A stretch of DNA of 64,000 nt from Anaerosacchariphilus polymeriproducens (GTDB lineage Bacteria; Bacillota; Clostridia; Lachnospirales; Lachnospiraceae): contig NZ_QRCT01000045.1 of the NCBI RefSeq assembly GCF_003363435.1, positions 1-64,000 on the forward strand. Direction: 5' to 3'. Positions 7,988 through 17,334 of this stretch are shown here, piece by piece. The notes beneath the pieces were generated by a model. The model was given only the letters and a program-made list of their open reading frames with translations. It was not told the origin of the DNA and searched no databases. The translations under genes and the position numbers were made by a program. The first letter of the stretch is position 1. Every line of letters begins with the position of its first letter.

Positions 7988-9379
7988 TTAATGTTTTATG
8001 TATCTCATAAATAATATAAAAAATAGAATTGCAATTCCAATTCCCAGAGGGTAGGCAATCATTTTAGACCACTGAAATCCTTCAGGTGCAACCATGATAT
8101 AAACAGATATTACTGCGGACATAAAAACCGCAGGTATCGTAGCAATCCAATGATTACGTTTGTTGAAAGCTAGAAATGCTGCAGCAGTCCAAAGTACAAT
8201 CATAGCTAATGTTTGGTTAGACCATGCAAAATACCTCCATATAATTGAAAAGTCAATACGTGTTAAAACAAACCCAATAACAAACAACGGTATTGAAATT
8301 TTAAAACGATTTAGGATCGGCCCCTGCTTTAATCTTAACGCATCGGCTATCGTTAAACGTGCTGACCTAAATGCCGTATCTCCGGAAGTAATCGGACAGG
8401 CTACTACACCCAAAATGGCTAAAACACCACCAATTTTACCAAGCAGGGTGTTGGAAATTATGTTTACTACATAAGCAGCTCCGCCATTGGCAGACATTGC
8501 TTCTCCTAACGCATTAATGGAACCAAAAAAGGACATTGAAGCAGCAGCCCAAATTAAAGCAACAATACCTTCGGCAACCATAGCTCCATAAAATATTCGT
8601 CTCCCTTGTTTCTCTGATTTGATACAACGTGCCATAATTGGTGATTGTGTAGAATGGAAACCTGAAATAGCCCCACATGCGATTGTAATAAATAAAAGAG
8701 GCCAAATAGGCAGCCCTTCAGGATGCATATTTACTAATTGTATTTCTGGTATTTCATATCCACCAAAGATGATTCCACAAATTACACCAAATGCCATAAT
8801 AAATAGAATGAATCCAAAAATCGGATAAACTTTACCGATTAATTTATCAATAGGAACTAGAGTTGCAATTAAATAATAGGCAAAAATAATATAAATCCAA
8901 ACAGATTTACTAATTGGAGTTATCCCTTGTAACAATCCTGCCGGCCCTGCAATAAAAACGACACCAACCAAAACTAGTACAATAACACTAAATATACGCA
9001 TAAAGTTCTGCAGCCCTTTTCCTAAGTACTTTCCAACAACCTCCGGAATACTTGCCCCGTCATTTCTTAGCGATAACATTCCCGAAAAATAATCATGTAC
9101 GCCCCCTGCAAAAATCGTCCCCAGTACAATCCATAAAAAAGAGACCGGCCCCCACAGCGCCCCCGCTATAGCTCCAAAAATGGGCCCTAATCCAGCAATA
9201 TTTAGAAATTGTATCAAAAAGATTTTCCAAGTCGGTAAAGGAACAAAATCTACTCCATCCTTCAATCTTATCGCCGGAGTTTCCATTGAATCATCGGCTC
9301 CAAATACTTTTTCAACAAATTTTGAATAAAATACATATCCTAAAACTAACCCCATCAAACTTAAAACAAATGAAAACAT
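7988..9379 (-). CDS. cstA: CstA-family transporter (short form)
   Basis: The 463-aa polytopic membrane protein has the CstA signatures FLNIAGLGPIFGAIAGALWGP, GTIFAGGVHDYFSGMLSLRN and IACGAISGFHSTQSPIMAR, plus the C-terminal PITSGDTAFRSARLTIAD segment. CstA proteins import pyruvate or peptides, mainly when carbon is scarce. This one is shorter than the ~700-aa enterobacterial CstA and matches the compact clostridial form. The start has GGAGGAGT just upstream. No companion regulator such as a LytTR pair is adjacent, so its substrate remains inferred. It stands alone between the palindromic element and the lipoprotein pair. Confidence 0.88.
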   Translation of the reverse strand: MFSFVLSLMGLVLGYVFYSKFVEKVFGADDSMETPAIRLKDGVDFVPLPTWKIFLIQFLNIAGLGPIFGAIAGALWGPVSFLWIVLGTIFAGGVHDYFSGMLSLRNDGASIPEVVGKYLGKGLQNFMRIFSVIVLVLVGVVFIAGPAGLLQGITPISKSVWIYIIFAYYLIATLVPIDKLIGKVYPIFGFILFIMAFGVICGIIFGGYEIPEIQLVNMHPEGLPIWPLLFITIACGAISGFHSTQSPIMARCIKSEKQGRRIFYGAMVAEGIVALIWAAASMSFFGSINALGEAMSANGGAAYVVNIISNTLLGKIGGVLAILGVVACPITSGDTAFRSARLTIADALRLKQGPILNRFKISIPLFVIGFVLTRIDFSIIWRYFAWSNQTLAMIVLWTAAAFLAFNKRNHWIATIPAVFMSAVISVYIMVAPEGFQWSKMIAYPLGIGIAILFFILFMRYIKH

Positions 9380-9455
9380 AATACTCCTCCTCCAATCTGA
9401 TAAATGAAAACAGCCGTTTGATTTCTACTATTCTGCCATTCAGTTTCTCAATTTA

Positions 9456-10709
9456 CTACTTCCCCCGTTTAAATCGATATTGGTATGCCGGAATTTTAGC
9501 CAGCCCATCATTTAAAATCTCATTTTTCAAGTATCGTATGCCACCATCTTCTAAGAACTGTACTGTGAGTTGGTGACTCATAACTGCATCACTACCGGCC
9601 ATCTCACAAACTACATCTATAGTTAAAGTTACAGTTTTATCCACATTCTCTTTTATATCCGTTACCTCTGGTGCAGAGGTACCAAATGCATTAGGGGAAT
9701 AATTACGACATCCAAGTATTGTCCAACTATAGGTCTGACTTTTAGGATCAAAAACAGCATATTGCTGTAGTTCCTCTGCTGTAACAGGAAGAAATTCTTT
9801 CATCAGACTTTCAAATTCCTCTTTTGGAATACCCTTGGAATACTGCTCAGAATCAAATTGCTTCTTATGCTTTATAAAATATAAATATTGGAACAGACCA
9901 TTATAATCTAAATCCTCCATATGATTGGCATCCCAATTAGAACATAGAAGATTATTTCCCTGATATCCTAGATCACACAAACACTTCTCAGCAATCCTAT
10001 TAAATTCTTCGTTTAATGGTTTTACCCGAACCATAACATTTCCGTTTATTACCTCTGAAACCTCCGGAGGCTCTGGCACACAATATTCAAAAATAAACCA
10101 TCCTTTTTCTGTATATTTCCAATTTTTTATTTTGTTATAAGAGGTGGCCGAAATCGTTGGCTCATTTTTTTCATTCCAAGAGGTTCCTGTATCCAGTACA
10201 TACATATCTGATCCATCATAAATAAATTTCCTTCTGCAGATATTACCTCCAAAATAAATCTCATATAGAATAATTTCTCCCTTTTTTCCTTCCAAAGAAT
10301 CTATCAAAAAGGCTTCCATTTTCTCATAATTACACATATTGTAATGAAATCCATTTATTGTAACAGGATAACCAATTGTCTCCACCACATTCTGCATTTT
10401 CTCTGCAGTTTTGTTTGAAATAGCTACATTTGCAGCCTCTCCCTTATCAGCCTTCTCATAAATTTTTTTAATTCTATTCATGACCATTTTACAGTCTGTT
10501 TCTGATTCTATTCTATCCTCATCATTAACAGGAAGATCATATCCCTTTTCCTTCACATCCACTTCTCTTTTGCTTCCCTTATCCTTTTTCTGTTTTTCTA
10601 CAGCCAAAAGTTCTTTTTCTTCCAGCCCTTTTCCCTGTTTGCAAGCTACAAATAAAAAAGTACAGACTACTACTGACATCAATAACAACACGATTTTTTT
10701 TGGATTCAT
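9456..10709 (-). CDS. Lipoprotein of unknown function, paralogue A
   Basis: The 417-aa protein has a lipoprotein signal (hydrophobic VVVCTFLFVA followed by Cys22) and a Lys/Glu-rich linker up to about residue 70. The remaining domain has no recognised catalytic motif. It is clearly related to the neighbour at 10765-11964: both share W-x-Y-(T/S)-E-x-G-(W/Y)-x-x-F-E, then V-R-V-K-(P/A)-L-(N/D)-E, a D-W/W-D segment and a C-terminal EVxxxxE/D region. The family resembles lachnospiraceal lipoproteins annotated as DUF6070, but I am not certain of that number. It is exported and anchored to the membrane outer face. It lies 55 bp downstream of its paralogue and is probably co-transcribed. Confidence 0.8.
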   Translation of the reverse strand: MNPKKIVLLLMSVVVCTFLFVACKQGKGLEEKELLAVEKQKKDKGSKREVDVKEKGYDLPVNDEDRIESETDCKMVMNRIKKIYEKADKGEAANVAISNKTAEKMQNVVETIGYPVTINGFHYNMCNYEKMEAFLIDSLEGKKGEIILYEIYFGGNICRRKFIYDGSDMYVLDTGTSWNEKNEPTISATSYNKIKNWKYTEKGWFIFEYCVPEPPEVSEVINGNVMVRVKPLNEEFNRIAEKCLCDLGYQGNNLLCSNWDANHMEDLDYNGLFQYLYFIKHKKQFDSEQYSKGIPKEEFESLMKEFLPVTAEELQQYAVFDPKSQTYSWTILGCRNYSPNAFGTSAPEVTDIKENVDKTVTLTIDVVCEMAGSDAVMSHQLTVQFLEDGGIRYLKNEILNDGLAKIPAYQYRFKRGK

Positions 10710-10764
10710 ACAAAATCACCTCTATTCTTTGGTATAATATGAAATGTAAATAACATAATTACCA

Positions 10765-11964
10765 TTATTCTGCCGCTCCATAATAATTCGCCCACTCCTC
10801 ATCTGTAAGCCTGTCTCTATACCATGTTGGCTCCATATTTTCTTTTGAGTGAATTACATGATTCGATACATATTGAAATCTTCCATCTGTCAACGGTCTT
10901 ATAACTACCACATGGCTGAAAGCCTTTGCCAGATTCTCTTCCGGCCAAACAGCATTTACAGTAAGCATAATTGTTCCATCTTGTTCCTCATTATAAGAGA
11001 CCACCTCTGGATAAGGGATATTCGGAGTGGGAGCAAAATCAAACATTCCTCTTGGTCTGTATTGATAAGTTTTACTGCCAGCATGATAAACTGTCTTCTG
11101 CTGTAGAATTTGACTATTTATTTTAAAGTATGACTGAAACACGTCTTGAAATTCTGTTTTTGGAATTTCATAAGATTTTCCCTCATGTTCCGATTTATCA
11201 CTAACAGGCTTTCCATATTTTAACTGATACATCCTTTCATATAAATCATAAAAATTTAACTGCTTATAATCTCCCTCACTCCAATCTGTAGTAAACATAT
11301 TATTCAAATTATACCCTATTGGTATAAGATATTTTCGATTTAATTCCCGACTTCTTTCATCCAGTGCTTTCACCCGAATTGCAGTATGACCGGAAGGACC
11401 GTCAAATCCTGGCATATGATATTGTTCAAAAAACAAATATCCTTCCTCAGAATAGACCCAAGTATGTGCAAAATACTCTTCTCTATAGTTTACTTCTGGC
11501 ATTTTATCTTTCCATGTAATGGAAGTTCTTATTACTTCCACCTTACCTTCTTTAGTATTTAAGTCATAACGAACAAAACCGCCGTTGTACAACACACAAA
11601 TAATTGTAATTTCCGCTTCTTCCTTATTTTCAACCTTTTCTGCAAACTGTTTTACTTTATTAGGGTTCACCATGTCAACTTGGTTTTCATTATCCACAGC
11701 TGCATATCCGGCTTCCCCTAGTAATTTAACAATACTTTTCACAGTATCTAAGTTTAATTGGTTTTCCTCATTGAGCGCATGCTCATAAATCTCCCGGTAA
11801 AACTCGGCTATTTTTTTTGAATCCTTAAAAATCTCTTTTTCCGCATCTTTTATATTCTGTACCGTTTCATTTGCATCCTTTAGAATGATAGATTTATCAA
11901 TATTGCATCCAGAAATTCCAAATGAGATCATGACCATTGTTATCAATAATTTACTTCTTTTCAT
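10765..11964 (-). CDS. Lipoprotein of unknown function, paralogue B
   Basis: The 399-aa protein begins with a lipoprotein signal (LITMVMISFGISG followed by Cys20). It shares the central WVYSEEGYLFFEQ and IRVKALDE motifs and the overall length with the lipoprotein just downstream, so the two arose by tandem duplication and diverged strongly. No enzyme motif is visible. GGGGGTG precedes the ATG. It is expressed from the second copy of the conserved promoter-leader (12005-12241), the same leader that precedes the secreted protein at 1762-3843. The two cell-surface loci are therefore probably regulated in the same way. Confidence 0.8.
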   Translation of the reverse strand: MKRSKLLITMVMISFGISGCNIDKSIILKDANETVQNIKDAEKEIFKDSKKIAEFYREIYEHALNEENQLNLDTVKSIVKLLGEAGYAAVDNENQVDMVNPNKVKQFAEKVENKEEAEITIICVLYNGGFVRYDLNTKEGKVEVIRTSITWKDKMPEVNYREEYFAHTWVYSEEGYLFFEQYHMPGFDGPSGHTAIRVKALDERSRELNRKYLIPIGYNLNNMFTTDWSEGDYKQLNFYDLYERMYQLKYGKPVSDKSEHEGKSYEIPKTEFQDVFQSYFKINSQILQQKTVYHAGSKTYQYRPRGMFDFAPTPNIPYPEVVSYNEEQDGTIMLTVNAVWPEENLAKAFSHVVVIRPLTDGRFQYVSNHVIHSKENMEPTWYRDRLTDEEWANYYGAAE

Positions 11965-12074
11965 TTAGAACACCCCCATTAATTAATTCATTAAAGTTTA
12001 GATATGCATTCCTATTAATCCTCTCTTTTATCCCTTTTCTTTCAAGAAAAAATTTACAAACTAAAATCTTTCAT

Positions 12075-12107
12075 AAAAAAATGCATCCCTGTTAGGAACA
12101 GTTATGC
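12075..12107 (-). terminator. Conserved leader hairpin with U-tract (attenuator candidate), copy 2
   Basis: The hairpin GCAT-AA-CTGTT-CCT-AACAG-GG-ATGC (12083-12107) and the following seven Ts are unchanged from copy 1, although the surrounding leader has diverged. That suggests the structure is under selection. Confidence 0.55.
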
Positions 12108-12198
12108 AAGATTTTCATCTATCATTTATTAAACATTAAATGCTCGTAAGTTTCATTTTAAATCAGACTCTCCTCTTGTCCCTTATTCCTTTGTCTAT

Positions 12199-12227
12199 AT
12201 TATAACAAATTTGTCAACCACTTCCAA
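12199..12227 (-). promoter_or_regulatory. Sigma-A-type promoter of leader copy 2
   Basis: On the minus strand TTGGAA (12222-12227) and TATAAT (12199-12204) are separated by 17 bp, exactly as in copy 1, while the spacer sequence has changed. Confidence 0.7.
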
Positions 12228-12414
12228 GGCAAAATATTCCAATAATATAACTGAGTTATAAAAAAAAATTTCTCACAATATAAAATATTATAACAAAATC
12301 TAAGTGCTCCCTAAAATACAAAATACATATCTGGAAATTCACACAAACCCTTCAAACTTAATTTCCAGTAAATTCAACCTAACAAAAAACAAACCGGAGC
12401 CATAACCTTCCGTA

Positions 12415-12562
12415 AATATTCCCATAAAATATTTTGTGCAAACTCTTATGCCATGGAAATGAGACTTAAAACGAATAGAAGGCACTCCTGATATTCGTTT
12501 TACACAAGGCTCATTGAAATGTTTGGCATAACCGTTGGAGCAAAACATTTTATGGGAATATT
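12415..12562. repeat. 148-bp imperfect palindrome (MITE/ERIC-like), copy 2
   Basis: It has the same length as copy 1 at 4191-4338, with 17-bp terminal inverted repeats (one mismatch) and an interior that is more diverged at the apex (GAATAGAAGGC/CTGATATTC). The flanks AACCTTCCGT on the left and CAAC-x-CTTAC on the right are shared with copy 1. Confidence 0.8.
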
Positions 12563-12645
12563 TCCAACGCTTACATCCCTTTAAAGATTATTCATATTAT
12601 TAAAACAATGTAATAATATCTATTAGAATAACATCTACATGTCTA

Positions 12646-12673
12646 TTGCATAAATATATATTTGTGATATAAT
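12646..12673 (+). promoter_or_regulatory. Promoter of the AEC transporter gene
   Basis: TTGCAT at 12646-12651 and TATAAT at 12668-12673 are separated by 16 bp, with an extended -10 TG. The start codon is about 30 bp downstream. Confidence 0.65.
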
Positions 12674-12704
12674 AGCTCTGACAATTATAAATAAGGAGAA
12701 CTTA

Positions 12705-13649
12705 ATGAGCGATTTTATTTTTAGTTTAACCATTACGATACCCATTTTTCTAATCATTTTTTTCGGCTGGTTCCTAAAAAAAGCAGGAATATTTTCCACT
12801 GAATTTACAAAATCCGCTGACAAATATATTTTTAAAGCAGCACTACCACTTCTTTTATTTAAAGATATTGCAACCGCCAACATACAAGATGTATTTCGAT
12901 TAAAATTTGTATTATACTGCTTAATAAGTACAACCATCATGTTTCTCGGGGTTTGGTTTTTTACATCACTTTTTATGAAAGATAAATCCATGGTAGGAGC
13001 TTTTACACAAGCTTCTACGCGGGGAAGTGCAGCCGTTTTAGGAATTGCCTTTGTCGAAAACATTTATGGAAATACAGAATTGGCCGCTCTTATGATAATG
13101 GCAGCAGTACCATTATATAATATATACTCTGTTATTATTTTGACATTTTGTTCTAATACTTGTGATAATACTATATCCCGAATTAGAGAAGCATTTATAA
13201 ATGTATTGATAAATCCCATTATTATATCTATATTTATTGGTTCAATTTTTGCAATTCTTAAAATACCAATTCCTACAATACCTATGAAATTCATCTCATG
13301 TATCGCGGATACTGCAACACCAATTGCACTCATGGTTATTGGTGCCGGATTCGAAGGAAAACAAGCCATTGCTAAAATCAAACCTGCATTGACCGCTACC
13401 TTTATCAAGTTGATTGGAATACCTGCATTGTTCTTTCCTTTTACACTTGCATTGGGATTCCGCGATTGTGAATTAGTATCTATTTTGGTCATGCTTGGTT
13501 CACCTACAGCAGTGACCTGCTATATTATGGCAAAAAATATGGGCAATGATTACATACTAACATCTAATATTGTGGTGCTTGCAACTTTATTTTCTTCCCT
13601 TTCTTTAACTCTATGGATATTTCTATTAAAAAGTAACGGTTTTATATAA
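12705..13649 (+). CDS. AEC-family (auxin efflux carrier-like) permease
   Basis: The 314-aa protein has about ten hydrophobic segments in the 5+5 arrangement of the AEC family. It has the N-terminal FFGWFLKKAGIFS, the conserved LPLLLFKDIA and the C-terminal GSPTAVTCYIMAKNMGND that resembles the crossover region. Bacterial AEC members export or import organic acids such as malate, and the substrate cannot be told here. AAGGAG lies 7 nt before the ATG. The gene is monocistronic, and a weak AAATC/GATTT hairpin followed by Ts lies about 15 bp after the stop. Confidence 0.85.
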   Translation: MSDFIFSLTITIPIFLIIFFGWFLKKAGIFSTEFTKSADKYIFKAALPLLLFKDIATANIQDVFRLKFVLYCLISTTIMFLGVWFFTSLFMKDKSMVGAFTQASTRGSAAVLGIAFVENIYGNTELAALMIMAAVPLYNIYSVIILTFCSNTCDNTISRIREAFINVLINPIIISIFIGSIFAILKIPIPTIPMKFISCIADTATPIALMVIGAGFEGKQAIAKIKPALTATFIKLIGIPALFFPFTLALGFRDCELVSILVMLGSPTAVTCYIMAKNMGNDYILTSNIVVLATLFSSLSLTLWIFLLKSNGFI

Positions 13650-13837
13650 ATTAGCAAAATCTCACGATTTTTTTTTAAAATTTCTGTCGTTAATTAATTT
13701 TCCCCTCTTTTTATCAGCCTTTTCATTTTTTTAAAAAGTATGTTTTCTAATGGTGCATAGAAATCTAGCATGCTATACTTATTTTGTTTGTTTGAATTAA
13801 ATAATTTACAAATTTTTAGTACGAAAGGAAACTACAA

Positions 13838-15007
13838 ATGAATCATCAAAAAGCACTAAATATCCGTTACCAACTTTCTCACAGTCTTTACTGGTTTTCA
13901 AATTGTACTCTGTATGGTTTTGCAACAGTCTATTTACTAAATATGAATTTCGATAATACACAAGTTGGAGTCGTATTGGCTTTTGGAAATATTTTATCTG
14001 TATTTTTGCAACCTGTTATAGGCTCCTTTGCAGACAAGACCTCAAAAATATCTTTAAAAACTTTAACCAGTTTATTCGCTTTCATAGCTTCCAGTCTTGG
14101 TGTTATTTTAATCTTTTTACCTGATATCGTCTGGGCTGTGGGTGGACTGTATAGTATTATGATAGCTCTTGTCTTATTAGTCATTCCTTTAATGAGTTCC
14201 GTATGTATCGAATACTGTAATGCAAACTGTTATATCGACTATGGACTGGCCCGTGGAATTGGCTCTATTTTTTACGCTGCAGCATCGATTAGTCTTGGTA
14301 TACTGATTGAGCGAACCGGAGCTCAAATACTACTTCCAATCTTCATATTTGTGTTTTTTTTATTGGCAGTTGTTATGTTTACCTTCCAATCACCTGCCAA
14401 AATAGTTCAAAACTGTTCTTTCACAAATACTAGCGGTGGATTATTTTATTTTATTAATACATACCGGCGCTTTTCCTTTTTATTAATTGGTATCGTATGT
14501 CTGTTTTTTTACCATACCATATTAAACACTTACTTTATCAATATTATACGAAACCTTGGCGGTAACAGCAGCCACCTTGGAATTTCACTAAGTATCTCTG
14601 CAGCAATGGAACTTCCTGTAATGGCCTCATTTTTTTATTTGCTAAAAAAAATAAAGTGCAGTACTATTTTAAAAATTTCAGGAATCTTCTTTACTGTTAA
14701 AACATTTATAATAATTTTAGCTCCAAATATAGCTACTATATTTTTCGCTCAGTCTATACAGTTTTTAAGTTATGCTCTATACACTCCTGCTATCGTATAC
14801 TATACAAACAAATTGATGAAGCCAGAAGACAAAGTCAAGGGCCAGGGTTACGCTGCCATGGCTGCCTGTGTTGCCGCTGTATTTGCAAATCTTGCAGGGG
14901 GCGCACTACTTGATCGTTTTGGTATTTTTACAATGCTTTTGGTAGGAACCATAGTTTCCTGTATTGGAACATTATTTGTACTCATATATACAGAAGATGT
15001 TAATTAA
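13838..15007 (+). CDS. MFS transporter (LacY/nucleoside-symporter-like)
   Basis: This 389-aa protein has 12 predicted membrane segments. The loop between segments 2 and 3 (GSFADKTSKISLKTL) matches the major-facilitator G-x-x-x-D-K/R motif, and the C-terminal half carries GQGYAAMAACVAAVFANLAGGALLD, as in MFS_1-like/LacY-like symporters. The substrate is unknown. AAAGGAAAC precedes the ATG. The next gene on the same strand, an exported peptidase-like lipoprotein, has its own promoter but could still be functionally linked, for instance by releasing a nutrient for uptake. Confidence 0.85.
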   Translation: MNHQKALNIRYQLSHSLYWFSNCTLYGFATVYLLNMNFDNTQVGVVLAFGNILSVFLQPVIGSFADKTSKISLKTLTSLFAFIASSLGVILIFLPDIVWAVGGLYSIMIALVLLVIPLMSSVCIEYCNANCYIDYGLARGIGSIFYAAASISLGILIERTGAQILLPIFIFVFFLLAVVMFTFQSPAKIVQNCSFTNTSGGLFYFINTYRRFSFLLIGIVCLFFYHTILNTYFINIIRNLGGNSSHLGISLSISAAMELPVMASFFYLLKKIKCSTILKISGIFFTVKTFIIILAPNIATIFFAQSIQFLSYALYTPAIVYYTNKLMKPEDKVKGQGYAAMAACVAAVFANLAGGALLDRFGIFTMLLVGTIVSCIGTLFVLIYTEDVN

Positions 15008-15033
15008 AGTTTAACACCTTGAGAATAACATGG

Positions 15034-15061
15034 TTGACAATGGCATAAAGTAAATCATAAT
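15034..15061 (+). promoter_or_regulatory. Promoter of the DUF885 lipoprotein gene
   Basis: TTGACA at 15034-15039 and CATAAT at 15056-15061 are separated by 16 bp, 25 bp before the start codon. Confidence 0.6.
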
Positions 15062-15085
15062 AGTCATGATTAGAGGAATGTCTTT

Positions 15086-16831
15086 ATGAAACGAAATGCC
15101 ATTGTCTCTTCTTTTATTTTTATAATATGTCTTATGTTTCTTGTTTTTGGATGTAATAAAAAAAAGAGTTCCACTGTTTCGTCTTTTAATAATTATTTAA
15201 ATGATATTTTTCGTTCTGAAATCACGAGCAATACAATTAATCTTCATTATACACTCAAAAATCCATCCTCTTATGGTATAAAAAAATACCCTATTACCTT
15301 AAACAATTATTCAAAAGAAACCTTTCAAGATTCTGCTGCAGCCCTCGAAAACTATCAGGCTGTTCTGGAATCATTTCCATACGATTCTCTAAATACAAAT
15401 CAAAAAATAACCTACGATATTTTAAACAACTATTTCTCGACAGAATTATCTTCTAAACAGTTGTATCTATATTCAGAACCTCTAAATATGTATACAGGTG
15501 TACATTCCCAACTTCCTATTCTTCTTGCTGAATACAGGATTGATAATGAAAAAGATATAAAAGAGTATTTATCGCTGCTTTGTTTGGTCGATGAGTACTT
15601 AAAAGACGTTTTGAATTTTGAAAAACAAAAATCAAAGGCTGGACTTTTTATGTCTCCTTCCTCTGCAGAAAAAATAATAAATCAATGTTCTGATTTTATA
15701 AAAGATCCTTCCGCCAATTATTTGATTGATACTTTTGAAGATAGAGTAAATAAGACAAATTTATCTTCCAGAAAACGGAGAAAGTATATCGCTCAAAATA
15801 AGAAAGCCATAGAAAAGCATATAATTCCTGGATATAAAGCTTTAATCACAGGATTAGAATTAATAAAAGACACCGGTGTTAATAAACAGGGACTGTGCTA
15901 TTTCCCAAAAGGTAAAGAATTCTATGAGTATTTAGTGAAATACAATACCGGTTCCTCAAGATCAATGAAAGAAATCACTTCTCTTATTGAAAAGCAACGT
16001 ATGCAAGACCTACATGATTCGATTAAAATAATCAATAAAAGTCCTGCCATACTTTCTAAGGCCTCACTCAGTTTAGAAATCTCTTCTCCGGAACATATTG
16101 TCGAATACTTAAAAGAAAAGTGTAAAAAGGATTTTCCTTCACCTATTAATGTAAATTATTCCATTAAATATGTACACTCTTCCTTGAAAGATGTAATAGG
16201 GCCTGCTTTTTATTTACAACCGCCTATTGATAACCCAAATGAAAATTTTATATATATTAATAAAAGCAGTCTAACAAATGACTTAGAGTTGTTTACAACT
16301 TTAGCACATGAGGGATATCCCGGACATCTTTACCAAAACGTAATGTCTACAGAAACTTCAAATAATCCACTTTTATGTATTACAGATTACTGTGGGTTTT
16401 CTGAAGGATGGGCCACCTATGTAGAGATGTACTCCTATTCTTTGGCTGGAATTGATCAAGATTTGGCAGATTTATTACAAATGGATCGTTCCATCTTATT
16501 AAGTTTATATTCTACTTTAGATATAGGAATTCATTTTGAGGGATGGTCTATCAAAGACACGCAGAGGTTTATGGCCGATTTTGGAATCGATGATATAAGA
16601 GCAGTCGTAAATACCTATAATACCGTTGCCGCAAATCCAGCTTATTATTTGAGATATTATGTCGGTTATCTGGAATTTCTCTCATTAAGAGACATTGCAA
16701 AAGATGCTTTAGGTGATGATTTTAATTTAAAAAAATTTCATGAATTTCTTGTAGAATTTGGTCCGGCACCATTTACTGTTATTGAAAAATATATGCAAAA
16801 ATGGATTGACTCTCAAAAAAGTCAATCCTGA
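15086..16831 (+). CDS. DUF885-family metallopeptidase-like lipoprotein
   Basis: The 581-aa protein has a lipoprotein signal (FIFIICLMFLVFG followed by Cys23). Its C-terminal half carries the DUF885 signature HEGYPGHLYQ, a zincin-type HExxx(P)GH motif, and the downstream CGFSEGWATYVE, which supplies the usual second glutamate. DUF885 proteins are predicted M32/M3-like zinc carboxypeptidases, and this one would act outside the membrane on peptides. The catalytic motifs are intact and the length is typical. It follows an MFS transporter and overlaps the convergent MarR gene by 10 bp at its 3' end. Confidence 0.85.
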   Translation: MKRNAIVSSFIFIICLMFLVFGCNKKKSSTVSSFNNYLNDIFRSEITSNTINLHYTLKNPSSYGIKKYPITLNNYSKETFQDSAAALENYQAVLESFPYDSLNTNQKITYDILNNYFSTELSSKQLYLYSEPLNMYTGVHSQLPILLAEYRIDNEKDIKEYLSLLCLVDEYLKDVLNFEKQKSKAGLFMSPSSAEKIINQCSDFIKDPSANYLIDTFEDRVNKTNLSSRKRRKYIAQNKKAIEKHIIPGYKALITGLELIKDTGVNKQGLCYFPKGKEFYEYLVKYNTGSSRSMKEITSLIEKQRMQDLHDSIKIINKSPAILSKASLSLEISSPEHIVEYLKEKCKKDFPSPINVNYSIKYVHSSLKDVIGPAFYLQPPIDNPNENFIYINKSSLTNDLELFTTLAHEGYPGHLYQNVMSTETSNNPLLCITDYCGFSEGWATYVEMYSYSLAGIDQDLADLLQMDRSILLSLYSTLDIGIHFEGWSIKDTQRFMADFGIDDIRAVVNTYNTVAANPAYYLRYYVGYLEFLSLRDIAKDALGDDFNLKKFHEFLVEFGPAPFTVIEKYMQKWIDSQKSQS

Positions 16832-17262
16832 TATTCTTTAAAAAAATTATTCAAATTTGTTAAGGCACGAACCAAAATTTGAGCTTCCTCTTCTGTCATA
16901 CCTTCAACAGTCGCTCTTATCATTTTTTCGTGAAAATCTTGATGGTGTCGGAATGCTTTCTCACCTTTTAAAGATAAAGAAATCAAAACAACTCTTCGAT
17001 CTTTCTCACTACGCATGCGTTCCACATAACCTTTTTTCACAAGATTATTGATTGCAATCGTCAAAGTACCTACCGTTACCGATAAATCTTTCGCTACCGC
17101 TGACATATTGCGCGCGCAATCCAGGCCAATCGCTTCGATAACGTGCATATCATTATTTGAAATATCTTTGAATTCTTCTGTGATGATGGCTTTTTCTTCA
17201 ATTGCCATAATATCATTAAAAAGATTTACTAATATTTCATGAAAAGTATTATAAACATCCAC
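16822..17262 (-). CDS. MarR-family regulator (FabT-like)
   Basis: The 146-aa protein has the winged-helix MarR fold: recognition region SAVAKDLSVTVGTLTIAINNLVKKGYVERMRSEKDRRVVLISLSLKGE, framed by N- and C-terminal helices. The N-terminus MDVYNTFHEILVNLFNDIM closely resembles the FabT-type regulators of fatty-acid synthesis found with fab genes in Firmicutes, but no fab gene is adjacent, so that role is tentative. I chose the GTG at 17262 from this family match; upstream in-frame codons are possible. It could equally regulate the adjacent peptidase gene or the glycosylation island. Confidence 0.75.
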   Translation of the reverse strand: MDVYNTFHEILVNLFNDIMAIEEKAIITEEFKDISNNDMHVIEAIGLDCARNMSAVAKDLSVTVGTLTIAINNLVKKGYVERMRSEKDRRVVLISLSLKGEKAFRHHQDFHEKMIRATVEGMTEEEAQILVRALTNLNNFFKEYQD

Positions 17263-17334
17263 ATTATCACCGCCGTTTCCTTCACTAATCAACATTATAC
17301 AATAAATCTGATAAAGAGACAAGTTATAGAATTT

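Larger units (their letters stand above)
12005..12241 (-). repeat. Duplicated promoter-leader region, copy 2
   Basis: This is nearly colinear with 3860-4097 along its whole length and includes the promoter, the hairpin and the T-tract. It ends about 40 bp before the lipoprotein start codon. Confidence 0.85.
11965..12704. other. Gene-free interval between lipoprotein B and the AEC transporter
   Basis: This contains leader copy 2, an AT-rich stretch with a 9-bp inverted repeat (CTGGAAATT at 12331-12339 and its inverse at 12360-12368), the 148-bp palindrome copy 2, and the promoter of the AEC transporter. I see no gene in it. Confidence 0.7.

Noticed and set aside
12339-12548. Minus-strand open frame of 69 codons
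   Set aside because: It lies over the second palindrome copy and has no ribosome-binding site.
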